Source of the DNA: Bacteroidota bacterium
GTDB lineage: Bacteria; Bacteroidota; Bacteroidia; Bacteroidales; Prolixibacteraceae
Direction of reading: 5' to 3'
Length of the DNA: 64,000 nt
NCBI GenBank assembly: GCA_030698405.1
Contig: JAUYMU010000005.1
Location: forward strand, 1-64,000
How positions within the stretch are numbered: position 1 is the stretch's first letter; every line of letters starts with the position of its first letter. Both the position numbers and the translations under genes were made by a program. A model generated the notes under the pieces. That model did no database searches and was not told the DNA's origin. It was given only the letters and a program-made list of their open reading frames with translations. Shown in pieces: positions 1 to 9,102 of this stretch.

Positions 1-2
1 AC

Positions 3-122
3 AAGATGGTGATCAACAAAGAGGCATTCAACCCATGTGCCATAGAAGATTATCAGCAAAAATATAAAGAAAAGAAAATCAATCAACTAAAGAAGAAAAT
101 AGCCCTTCTTGAAGCTGCTTGA
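3..122 (+). CDS. C-terminal fragment of an unidentified protein (5' end outside window)
   Basis: An open frame enters from the left edge and ends at TGA (120-122), giving 39 residues that start KMVINKEAFNP and end in a lysine-rich helix (KKKIALLEAA). The run of Lys, Gln and Glu with leucines about every seventh residue suggests a charged or coiled-coil tail. Such tails occur in transposases, but there is too little to name a family. It runs towards the end of the convergent dusB gene, with about 75 bases between them. I am fairly sure it is coding and unsure of its function. Confidence 0.45.
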   Translation, partial: KMVINKEAFNPCAIEDYQQKYKEKKINQLKKKIALLEAA

Positions 123-197
123 AAAACAAGTTACATAAGAGCTTCCAGGCATTTGCTCCAATCTCAATGGTTCGTAGTTTTTTCATTTTCCTTTTGG

Positions 198-1211
198 CTA
201 TTTCAGACTGATATTGGAATAATCGACCCGAACTTTTCCGTACAATTCTTCTATCAGATCCAACGTTTCCATTACTGATTCGATTGTTTCTGCCTGTAAC
301 AGCCGGATGCGGTGCTCCCGAAAGTTGGGCAAGGTCGGGAAATATTTGGCGAAATGACGCCGCATCATCAAAATGCCGCTGCGCACATTGTCTTTCCATT
401 CAATCGACATATTTAGCTGATCGCGGACATTTTGCACCACATCGGAAACTGTTGGCGGTGGAAGTAGTTCACCTGTTTTCAGGTAATGTTTCACTTCGCC
501 GAAAATCCAGGGACGGCCAATTGCACCCCGGCCAATCATCAGCCCATCCACTCCTGTTTGATCCAGAAATGCCTTTGCCTTCTCCGGTCCATTAATATCG
601 CCGTTTCCAATGATTGGAATCGTCATGCGCGGATTGTTCTTCACTGCTCCAATCAGCGTCCAGTCGGCCTCGCCGGTGTACAACTGGCTGCGTGTGCGGC
701 CATGAATGGCAAGTGCAGCCACTCCGGCGTCCTGCAAACGTTCGGCTACGTCAACAATAATTTTGTTGTTTTCGTCCCAGCCCAGACGGGTTTTTGCCGT
801 AACAGGTACTTTCACTGCTTTCACAATCGCTGCTGTCATCCGCTGCATTTTTTCAGGATCGAGCAACATGCCGGCGCCCGCTCCGTGGCGGATAATCTTT
901 TTCATCGGGCAGCCATAATTGATGTCGATAAAATCGGGCTGACATTCTTCGGCGACTTTTGCTGCTCCAACCATCGAGTCGATGTCGTGGCCGTATATCT
1001 GGATAGCAACCGGACGATCGAAATCGAACAGTGTCATTTTTTGCTTTGTTTTCTCAATGTCGCGGATCAGCGCTTCCGACGAAACAAATTCGGTGTACAT
1101 CACATCGGCACCGTATTTTTTACACATGTACCGAAACGACTTGTATGTTACATCTTCCATTGGCGCCAAAAACAGCGGCATTTCCCCCAAATCAATAGTT
1201 CCGATCTTCAC
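198..1211 (-). CDS. dusB: tRNA-dihydrouridine synthase B
   Basis: An FMN-dependent enzyme that reduces uridines in the D-loop of tRNA to dihydrouridine in the cytoplasm. The 337 residues match the usual length. The FMN-binding TIM barrel opens with PLFLAPMEDVT (12-22). The catalytic cysteine is Cys101 in DINYGCPMKK, followed by the glycine-rich HGAGAGMLL. AKTRLGWDE, IHGRTRSQLY and GNGDI mark the substrate and flavin sites. The DusB/NifR3 branch is the best fit because of the NYGCPMKKI block and the length. The gene is monocistronic here and diverges from a lipoprotein gene. Confidence 0.95.
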   Translation of the reverse strand: MKIGTIDLGEMPLFLAPMEDVTYKSFRYMCKKYGADVMYTEFVSSEALIRDIEKTKQKMTLFDFDRPVAIQIYGHDIDSMVGAAKVAEECQPDFIDINYGCPMKKIIRHGAGAGMLLDPEKMQRMTAAIVKAVKVPVTAKTRLGWDENNKIIVDVAERLQDAGVAALAIHGRTRSQLYTGEADWTLIGAVKNNPRMTIPIIGNGDINGPEKAKAFLDQTGVDGLMIGRGAIGRPWIFGEVKHYLKTGELLPPPTVSDVVQNVRDQLNMSIEWKDNVRSGILMMRRHFAKYFPTLPNFREHRIRLLQAETIESVMETLDLIEELYGKVRVDYSNISLK

Positions 1212-1283
1212 AATCTATATTTTTATAACTTTACGCAACGTGAATAACCTGTTATTGGTATTGCTAAACCAAAGTACAATGAT

Positions 1284-1715
1284 ATGAAACTTCTTTCTGC
1301 TATAAAATATTTACTGGTTTTTTTACTTTTCGCCGGAATGGGGTGCAAAGAAAACCTTCTGGAACAAACATTTACGGTTGGTGAGGAATCGACTTTTCGC
1401 GTCAATCAAATTTACACTTCATCCGATGGACAATATACTTTCCAGATAAACGAAATAAACGATTCGCGCTGTCCGGAAGGCGTGGTTTGTTTCTGGTCGG
1501 GAGAAGTTGCGATAAACGGTGAGTGGATTGTAAATAAAAACAGAACGATCGTCGAACTTCATTCGGTTTTAAAAGACCAGCAAAAGGAACCTGGAGGATT
1601 TTCCATTCAAATTGTTGATGTAAAACCGTATCCCAAATTCGGTACTAAATACGAACCCAAAGATTTGGTAATTACTTTACTTATTTCGAAGAAATTGGGT
1701 ACTGCCAATATTTAA
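1284..1715 (+). CDS. Small exported lipoprotein, function unknown
   Basis: A 143-residue protein with a classic lipoprotein signal: short basic start, hydrophobic core LLVFLLFAGMG, then lipobox Cys21. The mature part looks like a small beta-sandwich and has two cysteines in SRCPEGVVCFWSGE, which could form a disulphide outside the cytoplasm. The pattern CP.GVVCFW.GE recurs in uncharacterised secreted Bacteroidota proteins, from memory. It stands alone between divergent dusB and convergent sod, so context gives no function. Confidence 0.75.
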   Translation: MKLLSAIKYLLVFLLFAGMGCKENLLEQTFTVGEESTFRVNQIYTSSDGQYTFQINEINDSRCPEGVVCFWSGEVAINGEWIVNKNRTIVELHSVLKDQQKEPGGFSIQIVDVKPYPKFGTKYEPKDLVITLLISKKLGTANI

Positions 1716-1721
1716 AAGTAA

Positions 1722-1752
1722 GTGAGCGAATGACTTGATGTCACCCGCTCAC
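1722..1752. terminator. Hairpin between convergent genes
   Basis: GTGAGCG (1722-1728) pairs with CGCTCAC (1746-1752), and an inner TGAC/GTCA extends the stem. It sits exactly between the stops of the lipoprotein gene and sod. T-tracts are weak on both sides, so this may be a bidirectional but imperfect terminator. Confidence 0.55.
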
Positions 1753-1779
1753 AAAATTCAATATTTTAAATTCAGCTGT

Positions 1780-2481
1780 TTATTTGTTGTCAAAACGTTT
1801 GCTCACTGCATCCCAGTTTACAACATTCCAGAAATTATCAACATATTCAGCCCTGAGATTTTGATATTTCAGGTAATAAGCGTGTTCCCAAACGTCGAGG
1901 CACAAAAGCGGAGTTCCTTTTTTATCGGCAACATCCATCAAAGGGTTATCCTGATTGGGTGTTGATGAAACGAAAAGTTTTCCGTCACTTCCCAACACCA
2001 GCCATGCCCATCCGCTTCCGAACTGTTTTTTAGCTGCACCGGCAAATTCTTCCTTAAATTTGTCCATTGTGCCGAAATCTTTTTCGATGGCTGTTTTTAA
2101 TTTGGCCGAAGGAGATGTTTTTGTAGGTGACATGTTTTCCCAAAAAAGCATGTGGTTATAGTAACCTCCACCATTGTTTCTTACGACTGCCGGTTGTTTG
2201 CTGATTTCAGCAAAAAGACTTTTAAGGTCAAGATTTGCTGCAGGAGTTTCCTTGATGGCAGCCAGAAAATTGGTGTAATATGCTTTGTGGTGTTTGGTGT
2301 AATGAATTTCCATCGTTTTCGCATCGATGGTTGGTTCGAGCGCATTGTACGCATACGGAAGTTCAGGAAAAACGCTGTCGATGGCTTTTACAGCCGGATT
2401 TGGCTTGTTGGCTGCGTTACCGCATGACGACGAAATAACCAATGTTAATCCAACAAGTGCAATAAAAAATGTTTGTTTCAT
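1780..2481 (-). CDS. Exported superoxide dismutase (Fe/Mn family), lipoprotein
   Basis: Converts superoxide to oxygen and hydrogen peroxide. The four metal ligands of the Fe/Mn family are visible: His60, His110 (YYNHMLFW), Asp196 and His200 (DVWEHAYY). NNGGG before His110 and the Gln in TPNQDNP are the residue choices usual in manganese or cambialistic forms. The N-terminus is a signal sequence ending in SSSC-G (Cys20), so the enzyme should be lipid-anchored outside the cytoplasm; the mature domain starts near residue 36. Most bacterial Fe/Mn enzymes are cytoplasmic, so export is notable. The gene is alone, with a divergent gap of about 120 bases before the next gene. Confidence 0.93.
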   Translation of the reverse strand: MKQTFFIALVGLTLVISSSCGNAANKPNPAVKAIDSVFPELPYAYNALEPTIDAKTMEIHYTKHHKAYYTNFLAAIKETPAANLDLKSLFAEISKQPAVVRNNGGGYYNHMLFWENMSPTKTSPSAKLKTAIEKDFGTMDKFKEEFAGAAKKQFGSGWAWLVLGSDGKLFVSSTPNQDNPLMDVADKKGTPLLCLDVWEHAYYLKYQNLRAEYVDNFWNVVNWDAVSKRFDNK

Positions 2482-2599
2482 GATAAAAAATTTAACTGTT
2501 TACTGTTTCATTAATTGTAAGCTGATAAACAGTCGGTCAGTACGTTTTGTTTAAAATTCAGAACATTTCGCGAAACACAAATTTTATTGCTGCTTATTT

Positions 2600-2875
2600 T
2601 TAGTTGCCCAACTCAAACATGCTGGCCATGTCGCTTTTCGACAAGGTTTTAAATGCCACCATCGATTCCGTTTTGGTGATTCCTTCCACTTTTGTAACTT
2701 TTTCGGTGATCAACTCAGCCAGATCGTCGGCATGGGGAAGCCTGATGACTGCCACCAGATCGAAGCGGCCGCTTACTGAATAAACTTCGGTAATCCCCGG
2801 CAGACTAACTAATTGTTCGGCTACAGAATTGATTTTTGTACGTTCGGCGTTGATGAGAATAATGGCGTTTATCAT
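2600..2875 (-). CDS. Stand-alone Lrp/AsnC ligand-binding (RAM) domain protein
   Basis: This 91-residue protein corresponds to the C-terminal effector-binding half of Lrp/AsnC regulators and has no DNA-binding domain. A beta-alpha-beta fold is suggested by AIILINAERTKINSVAEQL, the glycine-containing GITEVYSVSGRFDLVAVIR, and the closing TESMVAFKTL. Stand-alone RAM proteins form octamer-like rings that bind amino acids in characterised relatives; the ligand here is unknown. The gene is preceded and followed by intergenic sequence and appears monocistronic. Confidence 0.85.
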   Translation of the reverse strand: MINAIILINAERTKINSVAEQLVSLPGITEVYSVSGRFDLVAVIRLPHADDLAELITEKVTKVEGITKTESMVAFKTLSKSDMASMFELGN

Positions 2876-2979
2876 GGTAATTTTCTCCTGAATAAATTAG
2901 GGAATAAGTTAGAATTAATCGAAAACAAGATAGCAAGGATTTTTATTTACTATTGGTTTATTTGGAACAATTTTTAAGT

Positions 2980-3008
2980 CCCCTCCCTGAGGAGGGGATT
3001 TAGGGGAG
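2980..3008. repeat. C/G-rich hairpin repeat near the macroglobulin gene end
   Basis: CCCCTCC (2980-2986), loop CTGA, GGAGGGG (2991-2997), followed by ATTTAGGGGAG. A near-perfect 7-bp stem just past the stop of the macroglobulin gene (leftward). Elements with this CCCCTCC/GGAGGGG/TTAGGGG pattern are common intergenic repeats in Bacteroidota. It may also end transcription, although no strong T-tract follows. Confidence 0.5.
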
Positions 3009-3018
3009 GCTATTCTCA

Positions 3019-6000
3019 TTACTCCACCTTTACCCGTATTCCTTCCGAATGTGCTGCGAATTCTGGTGCATACATACATTGAACCGAAGTAATCCCATTA
3101 GAAAATTCACCCTTTTGTGTGGCAACCAACTTGTATTCGAATACATAAGTTCCTTTGGGCAACCAGCTAATAAAGAAGTTGGTCGAAGCATCGAGTGTTG
3201 ATTCGTAATAGCCAAGTCCGTCCTGCCAACGGTATCCTGAAAGTATATTGACAGGTTCGAAAGTAGATGCCCGCATGTCTTTCAGGTGAATGTATTCCAT
3301 GTCACGGTCTGACCGAAGTTCAACGCGAACCACAATCTTATCGCCAACCTGAATGGATGAATTTTCCGTAATTGGTTCAATGACCGGTCCTGTTGGCGTA
3401 TTTAATTCGCGGAATAATTTCTTGTTCAGGCTAAGCGGTGTTTGAGCCGGGGTGATTTTATCCAGTTGTTCGAAATACTGCCAGTACATCGCGCCCCATG
3501 CCACGGTCGGATTTGGATTGTTAACGGTCACTTTTCCCATTTCAGGTTTGATTTCCGAAGCGCCCCAACTGGTTTTGAAATAGCCGGTTCCAGCCTCCGG
3601 TTTCGAACCATCCTGCTTGTACGGATCAACTTTTTCGTTGCCTACGGTAATTTCTACCTGCTTGTCGGAAGCAAGCAGTGATGAGCCACGTAGCAACAAT
3701 GCGTAAACCGCTTCGGTTGTGGCTTTGGTGGTTTTCCAATCCTGAGTTTGTTTCTGTTTGAGCAGCCAGATTTTCATTTCTTCCACCGATTTTTGGTCAT
3801 TGCTGACTTCGTCAAAAGCTTCGATTAAAAGTGCCTGTGTTTCCACCGGCGCCTGATGCCACAACCAGCCGCGCTGTTCGTTTCTCCAGTACATTCCCAT
3901 TTCTTCAGAGTGCAAGGCAGTTTCCTTCAGCGAACGCATAATTAGCGAAGCCGTTTTTTCTTCGCCTGAACGGTTGAGGTACAAGGCCATCATCGCTTTC
4001 ATGTAGTTGTTTTGCGACTTCCAGTATTTGATGGATTGCGCTTTGTAATAGTCAAGCATCTCGGTGTATTCCTTGGAAATTGGGAATTCAGTAGTGAAAT
4101 AAGTTCGTGCATATAAATACTGAATGTCGCCATATCCCAGATGATTGTTTTTTAGGTAGTCTTTATCATCCTTTTTGATTTTTTCAAAATCAATTTTCAA
4201 AGTTTCATCAAGATAGTCAATGGCTTTTTTTAGCATCCTGTTGGTTTCGCTGTTTTCAAGCGGATTCAAAACCTTCAGGATGTACAAATGACCAAGACCT
4301 GTGACGATGTGCTGGGTGATGTAGCGACTTTCGGGCATTCCGGCAAACCAGGGCCAGCCACCATTTGGATTCTGCATGTCACGCAGTTTTTTCATGGCCG
4401 AAGACTGTTCCGAAGCCATCCGGTTCAGGTCGAAAAGCAACCCAATGCGTTGTTTGCGTTCACTTTCGCTGATTGCCTGGCGTACCCACGGACTTTCCTG
4501 AAGTAACACCGATTTTAATTCCTCGTTTTTTTCAAGGTTCGATTTCAGCGCATCCGGAGAAATGGTTTTCCAGGTTTCGAATATGCGTTTGATTTTCGGA
4601 TCGCTGTTGGCAATGTGGGTTGCCAGACTGTTGGCGTAATACCGGCTGAAAAGCTGTTCGGCACAATCGTACGGATATTCCATCAGGTAAGGCAATGCCT
4701 GCACGGCGTACCAGGCCGGATTCGAAGTATATTCGAGCGTAAGCCTGTAATTTCGCAACGTTGAGCCGGACTTTCCGGAGTTGATGAGTTTGTCGAAGTT
4801 GAACTTCTTTTGCTGCATACCGTTCACAGGCAACGGCATTGATTCGGTGACCAGCATCCGGTTGGTCAAAACAGGAATTGCTGCTTCTTCGCCATCACTG
4901 AATGTGCCTGAACTGGCTGTAATGCGGTAAACAACCGCTTGCAAACCTTCAGGAATACTGATTTTCCAGCTTACCGGCGAACTGAGCCCTTTATTGACTG
5001 CGAACGGAATATTTGCCGGTTTTAAACCCAAAATATCGTCGATTGGGTTCATGGTCAATGCGTCGAAGAAATGCAGCTCTGCTGTTCCTGAAAGGTCGCG
5101 ATCGCTGATGTTCGAGATTTTTGCAGCGAATTCCATCGTGTCGCCTTCGCGCATAAAACGTGGTGCATTGGTGAAAATCATCAGGTCTTTTTGAGTCACC
5201 AGCGTTTTCTCGATCTGTCCGTATTTCAAATCTTTGGTATGTGCCAATCCCATCATTTTCCAACGGGTAAGGGCTTCCGGAGCTTTGAATTTCAGGACAA
5301 TTTCGCCGTTTTCGTTGGTTGCCAACTGTGGAAAGAAAAAGGCGGTTTCGTTCAGGTTCTTGCGAATTTGGATGGCTTGCGGTTCTACAGGTTTTTGAAC
5401 CGGTGTGTTTTCTACGACCGACACCGCCCCTGTTAAAGACATTTTTTTCTCCATTTTGACATCGCTGACTGTAGCTTCATCGACCATTGCAAACATTTGC
5501 ACTTCTGAACTTTTCCCCCTTATCATGATACTCCCACTCTTCATCATTCGTATCCCACCTCCTGAATGTCCATTGTCAAATCCAAACCAGTTCAACTGGT
5601 CGTATTCACGCGATACCGGTTGGAAAAGCATTTCAGGATAATTAAACTGGTCGCCGGATTTGATTCCGAAACATTGATTGTCGGTCCATGGCCGTGTTCC
5701 GTAGTAGGAGTTGAAAATATTGAACGACCAGTTGTGTGGTACAAATGCGTCGAGCGAAGCATCGTACATCCCGGCAAGCATTTCGGCAACGGCTTTTTCT
5801 CCTTTGTTGTCGCGCAGGGTAATCTGCCATTCTTCTTCCTGTCCGGGCAGCAACTTATTCCGGAAAGTCGCGAATTGGATATCCAGTTTTTTATTGGTGT
5901 ACGGAACAGTAATTTGTGTGCTTTCCATGAAAGAACGGTTGTTTTTCACCATCGCCAGATTGATGGAGAAATTGCCCCGGTATTCTTCTTTTACGGGAAT

Positions 6001-9000
6001 ACTAATCAACTTCTGTTCATTGCTTAAGCTGAGAATTTCGCGGCTTAGAACTTTATCTTTCAGGACAATTTCATAGAAAATATTCGCTTTTTTAAGCGGT
6101 GTGGAGATGAGAAACTGAACATTCTGCCCTGGGTCCGCAGTTGGAGTTAACAGGGTAAATGAAAAAGGAGAAACACTTTCGGTTTTGGCAGATTTTGGCT
6201 GAAATGCGTTGAAATATTTTTGATACACAACCTCTTCTCCGAAAGCATCTTTGGTCTTAATTTCAATTACATACATGCCAGCCTGAATTGAGTTTTCAGG
6301 CTTAAAAATTGAGTCGGCAGGTGTGCTGAAGCTGGCTGAAAATACAGTACTTTCTTTTGCCCAGGTGCTTACATCGTCTTCGTCATTGTAAACTTCACCG
6401 GGAAATTCCTTTTCGAACTCACTTTTTGTCATTGTAAACTTATCCGGACGCTGCCATTTGCGCGAATACAGCACCTGATTTGGTTTCCGGAGTTTGGAGA
6501 TAGTAATGTTTCCTGAAGCGGCTTCTTTTTCGCCGTTCAGATTGGTTGTGGAAAGCGAAAACTGAAAGCCTTTTTCAAGGTTGATGTCGTCTGCCAAATC
6601 CGTTTTTATCAGGAGCGCCTGGTATCCAACCGAAACAGCGGTTTCGGCGCTGTGACTTTCTCCGTTGATATCGGCAACATCGGCATAAACGGTATAGGAA
6701 AATACAGGATTGCTTTTTCGGTCAAGCGAAAGATCAGGAATTGCCTTGAAGGTAACGGCAAATGATCCATCGCTTCCGGTAACTGCTTCTCCATTGGTAA
6801 TTTCCATTTCTGCTGACCTTGGCATCCCGCGCCAATTCCACCAGTAGTAGGGGAAATGAGCCCGCCGAACCACCCTGTAATTCACTTTGGCATCGGAAAC
6901 CGTACTTCCGGCGTAAGCCATTGCTTTTCCTTTGGCTGTGACCATTTCGCCCAATTTGTACGATCCTTTTACGGGTTCAAATGTGACTTCAAATTTGGGT
7001 CGTTTGTATTCTTCAACCTGTATAGAAACGCCTCCTGATTGGCAATTAATATTCATCGTTCCGGTTAATGCGCCTTGAGGAGCAGTGAAACTTCCGGCGA
7101 ATGAGCCAAAATCGTTGGTCGTTAGGTTTAGTTTTGAAACTGCCTGTCCATTTGCATCAGTGAAAGTAACTTCAGTCTTGTACTTCGTCTTTATCTTTAC
7201 ATCTTCACCCTTTCGTTCCAGCACAATTCCTTTGAAATAGATCGTTTGTCCCGGACGATAAATAGCCCGATCGGTAAAAAACTGGGTCTGAACAAAAGTC
7301 TGTGGTTCATTTTCCTGATAGGAATACGATGAAAAATAACTTTCTGTAATTAACTGATCATCCTTGTATTTGAAGACCAGATAAAACTGATTGTGCCTCC
7401 GATTGTCACTTCTGGCAGGAATACTTACCATTCCTGATTTGTTGCTCACATAAATTTCTCCGGCTTTATTATCATATTTCCGGGAAATGGAGTTGTATTC
7501 ACGGTAAAACTGCTGCACTTTTACGCCTGAAAGTGGTAACCCAGAATCGCGGTGCAACACCACAATTTCGTTATTGCCTTTGCTATCGTTCCGGCTGATA
7601 TAGCTGATGTTGCTTACCCAGAAACTGTTGGCAGTTAGCATTGCCGTTTTGGACGGGAATGTTGGATCGCTGCTTGCAAGAAGAACGTAGTGACCACGTG
7701 GCATGGCTGGTAGTTTTATTTCGGCGGAATGATTCCGGTAATCTCCATCATCGGGAAGCGCTTGTTCCCAGCTTGTTTCTGGTTTAGTATTACGATATTT
7801 TTCGAGCCTGATTTCCGAATTTTCAACCTGACGTTCATGGTCGGTTTCAGGATCAATTTTCAGGAGGCGGAAGTAAACTTTAGAAACATTTTTGAATTCC
7901 ACCAAAGCCAGTGAGGGCTTTCCAATAATCGTTGCATATCCGGCAGTAATGGACAAGGATGGTTGTTTGATACTTTCAATCAACGAGCGGCAGTTGATTG
8001 CTCCAAAACTATCCGGGAAACGGGCAATAGCTTTATCACAGATTTCAACAGCATTTTTTTTATCCCATTTATTTTTTTCTGAAATGGTCTGAACTGAAGT
8101 TGATTGACCTTTGTATGGAATCACCTCCTGCTCTCCATCGTTGTTAAGTTGAACTGCTATTTGATAAGCAACTTCGGTGGATGATGGATGATTCAGGTAT
8201 TTATTTTCCAACTGATACAAAGCTGCAAGGTACAGGCTGTCCTTTTCTGGAAGGGTACTTTTTTGGTGAACAAACGAAAGTCGTTCCAGATCAGCATCAA
8301 TCAATGCAGTTGGATCAGTGTCATTCAGGTGAAGATTCACAACTTCCTGATAAAGTTTCAATGCCTGAAATTCAAACGAAAATGCATCAGGAGAAGTGAT
8401 ATTTAATGCTGAAAATTCGGTGGAAGTTCCAAAGTAACCGGCATTATCTAAAAGAAAAGTAATTGCCGGTTTTGTGAGTCCGGCATCTGAAGATGAATAA
8501 AAGTCGATGGCCCGGTGTGCCAGTAAATCAAATAAAGTGGGCCTGAATTTCTGTGAATCATCCTGTTTGATCAGTATTTCTGAATAGGAGCTTAAAGCGG
8601 TATTTTTCAGTAAATCTTTGTCTGACAGCGATGCGGCATAGTTTTCCATGCAGGCAGATACGATTTTTTTCAAATCCCAGGTTTTGAGATCGCCCGGAAG
8701 AAAGTTGGATGTTTCGCTGCGTTCATGTATCTGCCAACGATTATTTTGGTAATACCGCCAGTAAAGTTCCGCCACAATTGAATGCAGTATTTGTTTCACC
8801 GGAGCTTTTGCCGATTGAATTTCAAGCCCGGTTCGTTCAATGGCTTTCTCATAATAATCTTCCTGAAAATCGGCTTCCAGCTTCATCCGGTACAAGGATG
8901 CTTTTACAAACTGGTCGGCCTGGTTGGAGGCTTTGGTTTGATCGTAGATGCGATTCACAATATCGAGCGCTGACTGTGATTGGCCAAGGTTGGAAAGTGA

Positions 9001-9090
9001 GTCAATCTGCTGCCATTCGCTTACAAATTTGTTTTGAGAAATGGATGTGAGGCTCAATAATAGGATGATGGTGATGAAGATTGTTTTCAT
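3019..9090 (-). CDS. Bacterial alpha-2-macroglobulin with thioester motif
   Basis: A 2023-residue exported protein (signal peptide MKTIFITIILLLSLTSIS). The first 350 or so residues look helical and repeat-rich, followed by a string of macroglobulin beta-domains (for example RAIYRPGQTIYFKG and LLPGQEEEWQITLRD). The bait and alpha-2-macroglobulin core includes EALTRWKMMGLAH. The thioester motif is CAEQ with Cys1476 (YDCAEQLFSRY), then a helical thioester domain (NPNGGWPWFAG) and a C-terminal receptor-like beta domain. In relatives the thioester covalently traps attacking proteases at the cell surface or in the periplasm. An odd segment near residue 1180 (GSIMIRGKSS) resembles a TonB plug motif. 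No penicillin-binding partner gene is adjacent, unlike the classical pairs. Confidence 0.92.
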   Translation of the reverse strand: MKTIFITIILLLSLTSISQNKFVSEWQQIDSLSNLGQSQSALDIVNRIYDQTKASNQADQFVKASLYRMKLEADFQEDYYEKAIERTGLEIQSAKAPVKQILHSIVAELYWRYYQNNRWQIHERSETSNFLPGDLKTWDLKKIVSACMENYAASLSDKDLLKNTALSSYSEILIKQDDSQKFRPTLFDLLAHRAIDFYSSSDAGLTKPAITFLLDNAGYFGTSTEFSALNITSPDAFSFEFQALKLYQEVVNLHLNDTDPTALIDADLERLSFVHQKSTLPEKDSLYLAALYQLENKYLNHPSSTEVAYQIAVQLNNDGEQEVIPYKGQSTSVQTISEKNKWDKKNAVEICDKAIARFPDSFGAINCRSLIESIKQPSLSITAGYATIIGKPSLALVEFKNVSKVYFRLLKIDPETDHERQVENSEIRLEKYRNTKPETSWEQALPDDGDYRNHSAEIKLPAMPRGHYVLLASSDPTFPSKTAMLTANSFWVSNISYISRNDSKGNNEIVVLHRDSGLPLSGVKVQQFYREYNSISRKYDNKAGEIYVSNKSGMVSIPARSDNRRHNQFYLVFKYKDDQLITESYFSSYSYQENEPQTFVQTQFFTDRAIYRPGQTIYFKGIVLERKGEDVKIKTKYKTEVTFTDANGQAVSKLNLTTNDFGSFAGSFTAPQGALTGTMNINCQSGGVSIQVEEYKRPKFEVTFEPVKGSYKLGEMVTAKGKAMAYAGSTVSDAKVNYRVVRRAHFPYYWWNWRGMPRSAEMEITNGEAVTGSDGSFAVTFKAIPDLSLDRKSNPVFSYTVYADVADINGESHSAETAVSVGYQALLIKTDLADDINLEKGFQFSLSTTNLNGEKEAASGNITISKLRKPNQVLYSRKWQRPDKFTMTKSEFEKEFPGEVYNDEDDVSTWAKESTVFSASFSTPADSIFKPENSIQAGMYVIEIKTKDAFGEEVVYQKYFNAFQPKSAKTESVSPFSFTLLTPTADPGQNVQFLISTPLKKANIFYEIVLKDKVLSREILSLSNEQKLISIPVKEEYRGNFSINLAMVKNNRSFMESTQITVPYTNKKLDIQFATFRNKLLPGQEEEWQITLRDNKGEKAVAEMLAGMYDASLDAFVPHNWSFNIFNSYYGTRPWTDNQCFGIKSGDQFNYPEMLFQPVSREYDQLNWFGFDNGHSGGGIRMMKSGSIMIRGKSSEVQMFAMVDEATVSDVKMEKKMSLTGAVSVVENTPVQKPVEPQAIQIRKNLNETAFFFPQLATNENGEIVLKFKAPEALTRWKMMGLAHTKDLKYGQIEKTLVTQKDLMIFTNAPRFMREGDTMEFAAKISNISDRDLSGTAELHFFDALTMNPIDDILGLKPANIPFAVNKGLSSPVSWKISIPEGLQAVVYRITASSGTFSDGEEAAIPVLTNRMLVTESMPLPVNGMQQKKFNFDKLINSGKSGSTLRNYRLTLEYTSNPAWYAVQALPYLMEYPYDCAEQLFSRYYANSLATHIANSDPKIKRIFETWKTISPDALKSNLEKNEELKSVLLQESPWVRQAISESERKQRIGLLFDLNRMASEQSSAMKKLRDMQNPNGGWPWFAGMPESRYITQHIVTGLGHLYILKVLNPLENSETNRMLKKAIDYLDETLKIDFEKIKKDDKDYLKNNHLGYGDIQYLYARTYFTTEFPISKEYTEMLDYYKAQSIKYWKSQNNYMKAMMALYLNRSGEEKTASLIMRSLKETALHSEEMGMYWRNEQRGWLWHQAPVETQALLIEAFDEVSNDQKSVEEMKIWLLKQKQTQDWKTTKATTEAVYALLLRGSSLLASDKQVEITVGNEKVDPYKQDGSKPEAGTGYFKTSWGASEIKPEMGKVTVNNPNPTVAWGAMYWQYFEQLDKITPAQTPLSLNKKLFRELNTPTGPVIEPITENSSIQVGDKIVVRVELRSDRDMEYIHLKDMRASTFEPVNILSGYRWQDGLGYYESTLDASTNFFISWLPKGTYVFEYKLVATQKGEFSNGITSVQCMYAPEFAAHSEGIRVKVE

Positions 9091-9102
9091 GAAAGAAGAT
9101 TG

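Noticed and set aside
486-1247. Rightward 253-residue open frame opposite dusB
   Set aside because: It is Cys/His/Phe-rich shadow sequence of a clear dusB gene on the other strand.
5566-6076. Rightward frames opposite the macroglobulin gene
   Set aside because: They lie fully inside a well-supported gene and show no family pattern or ribosome site.
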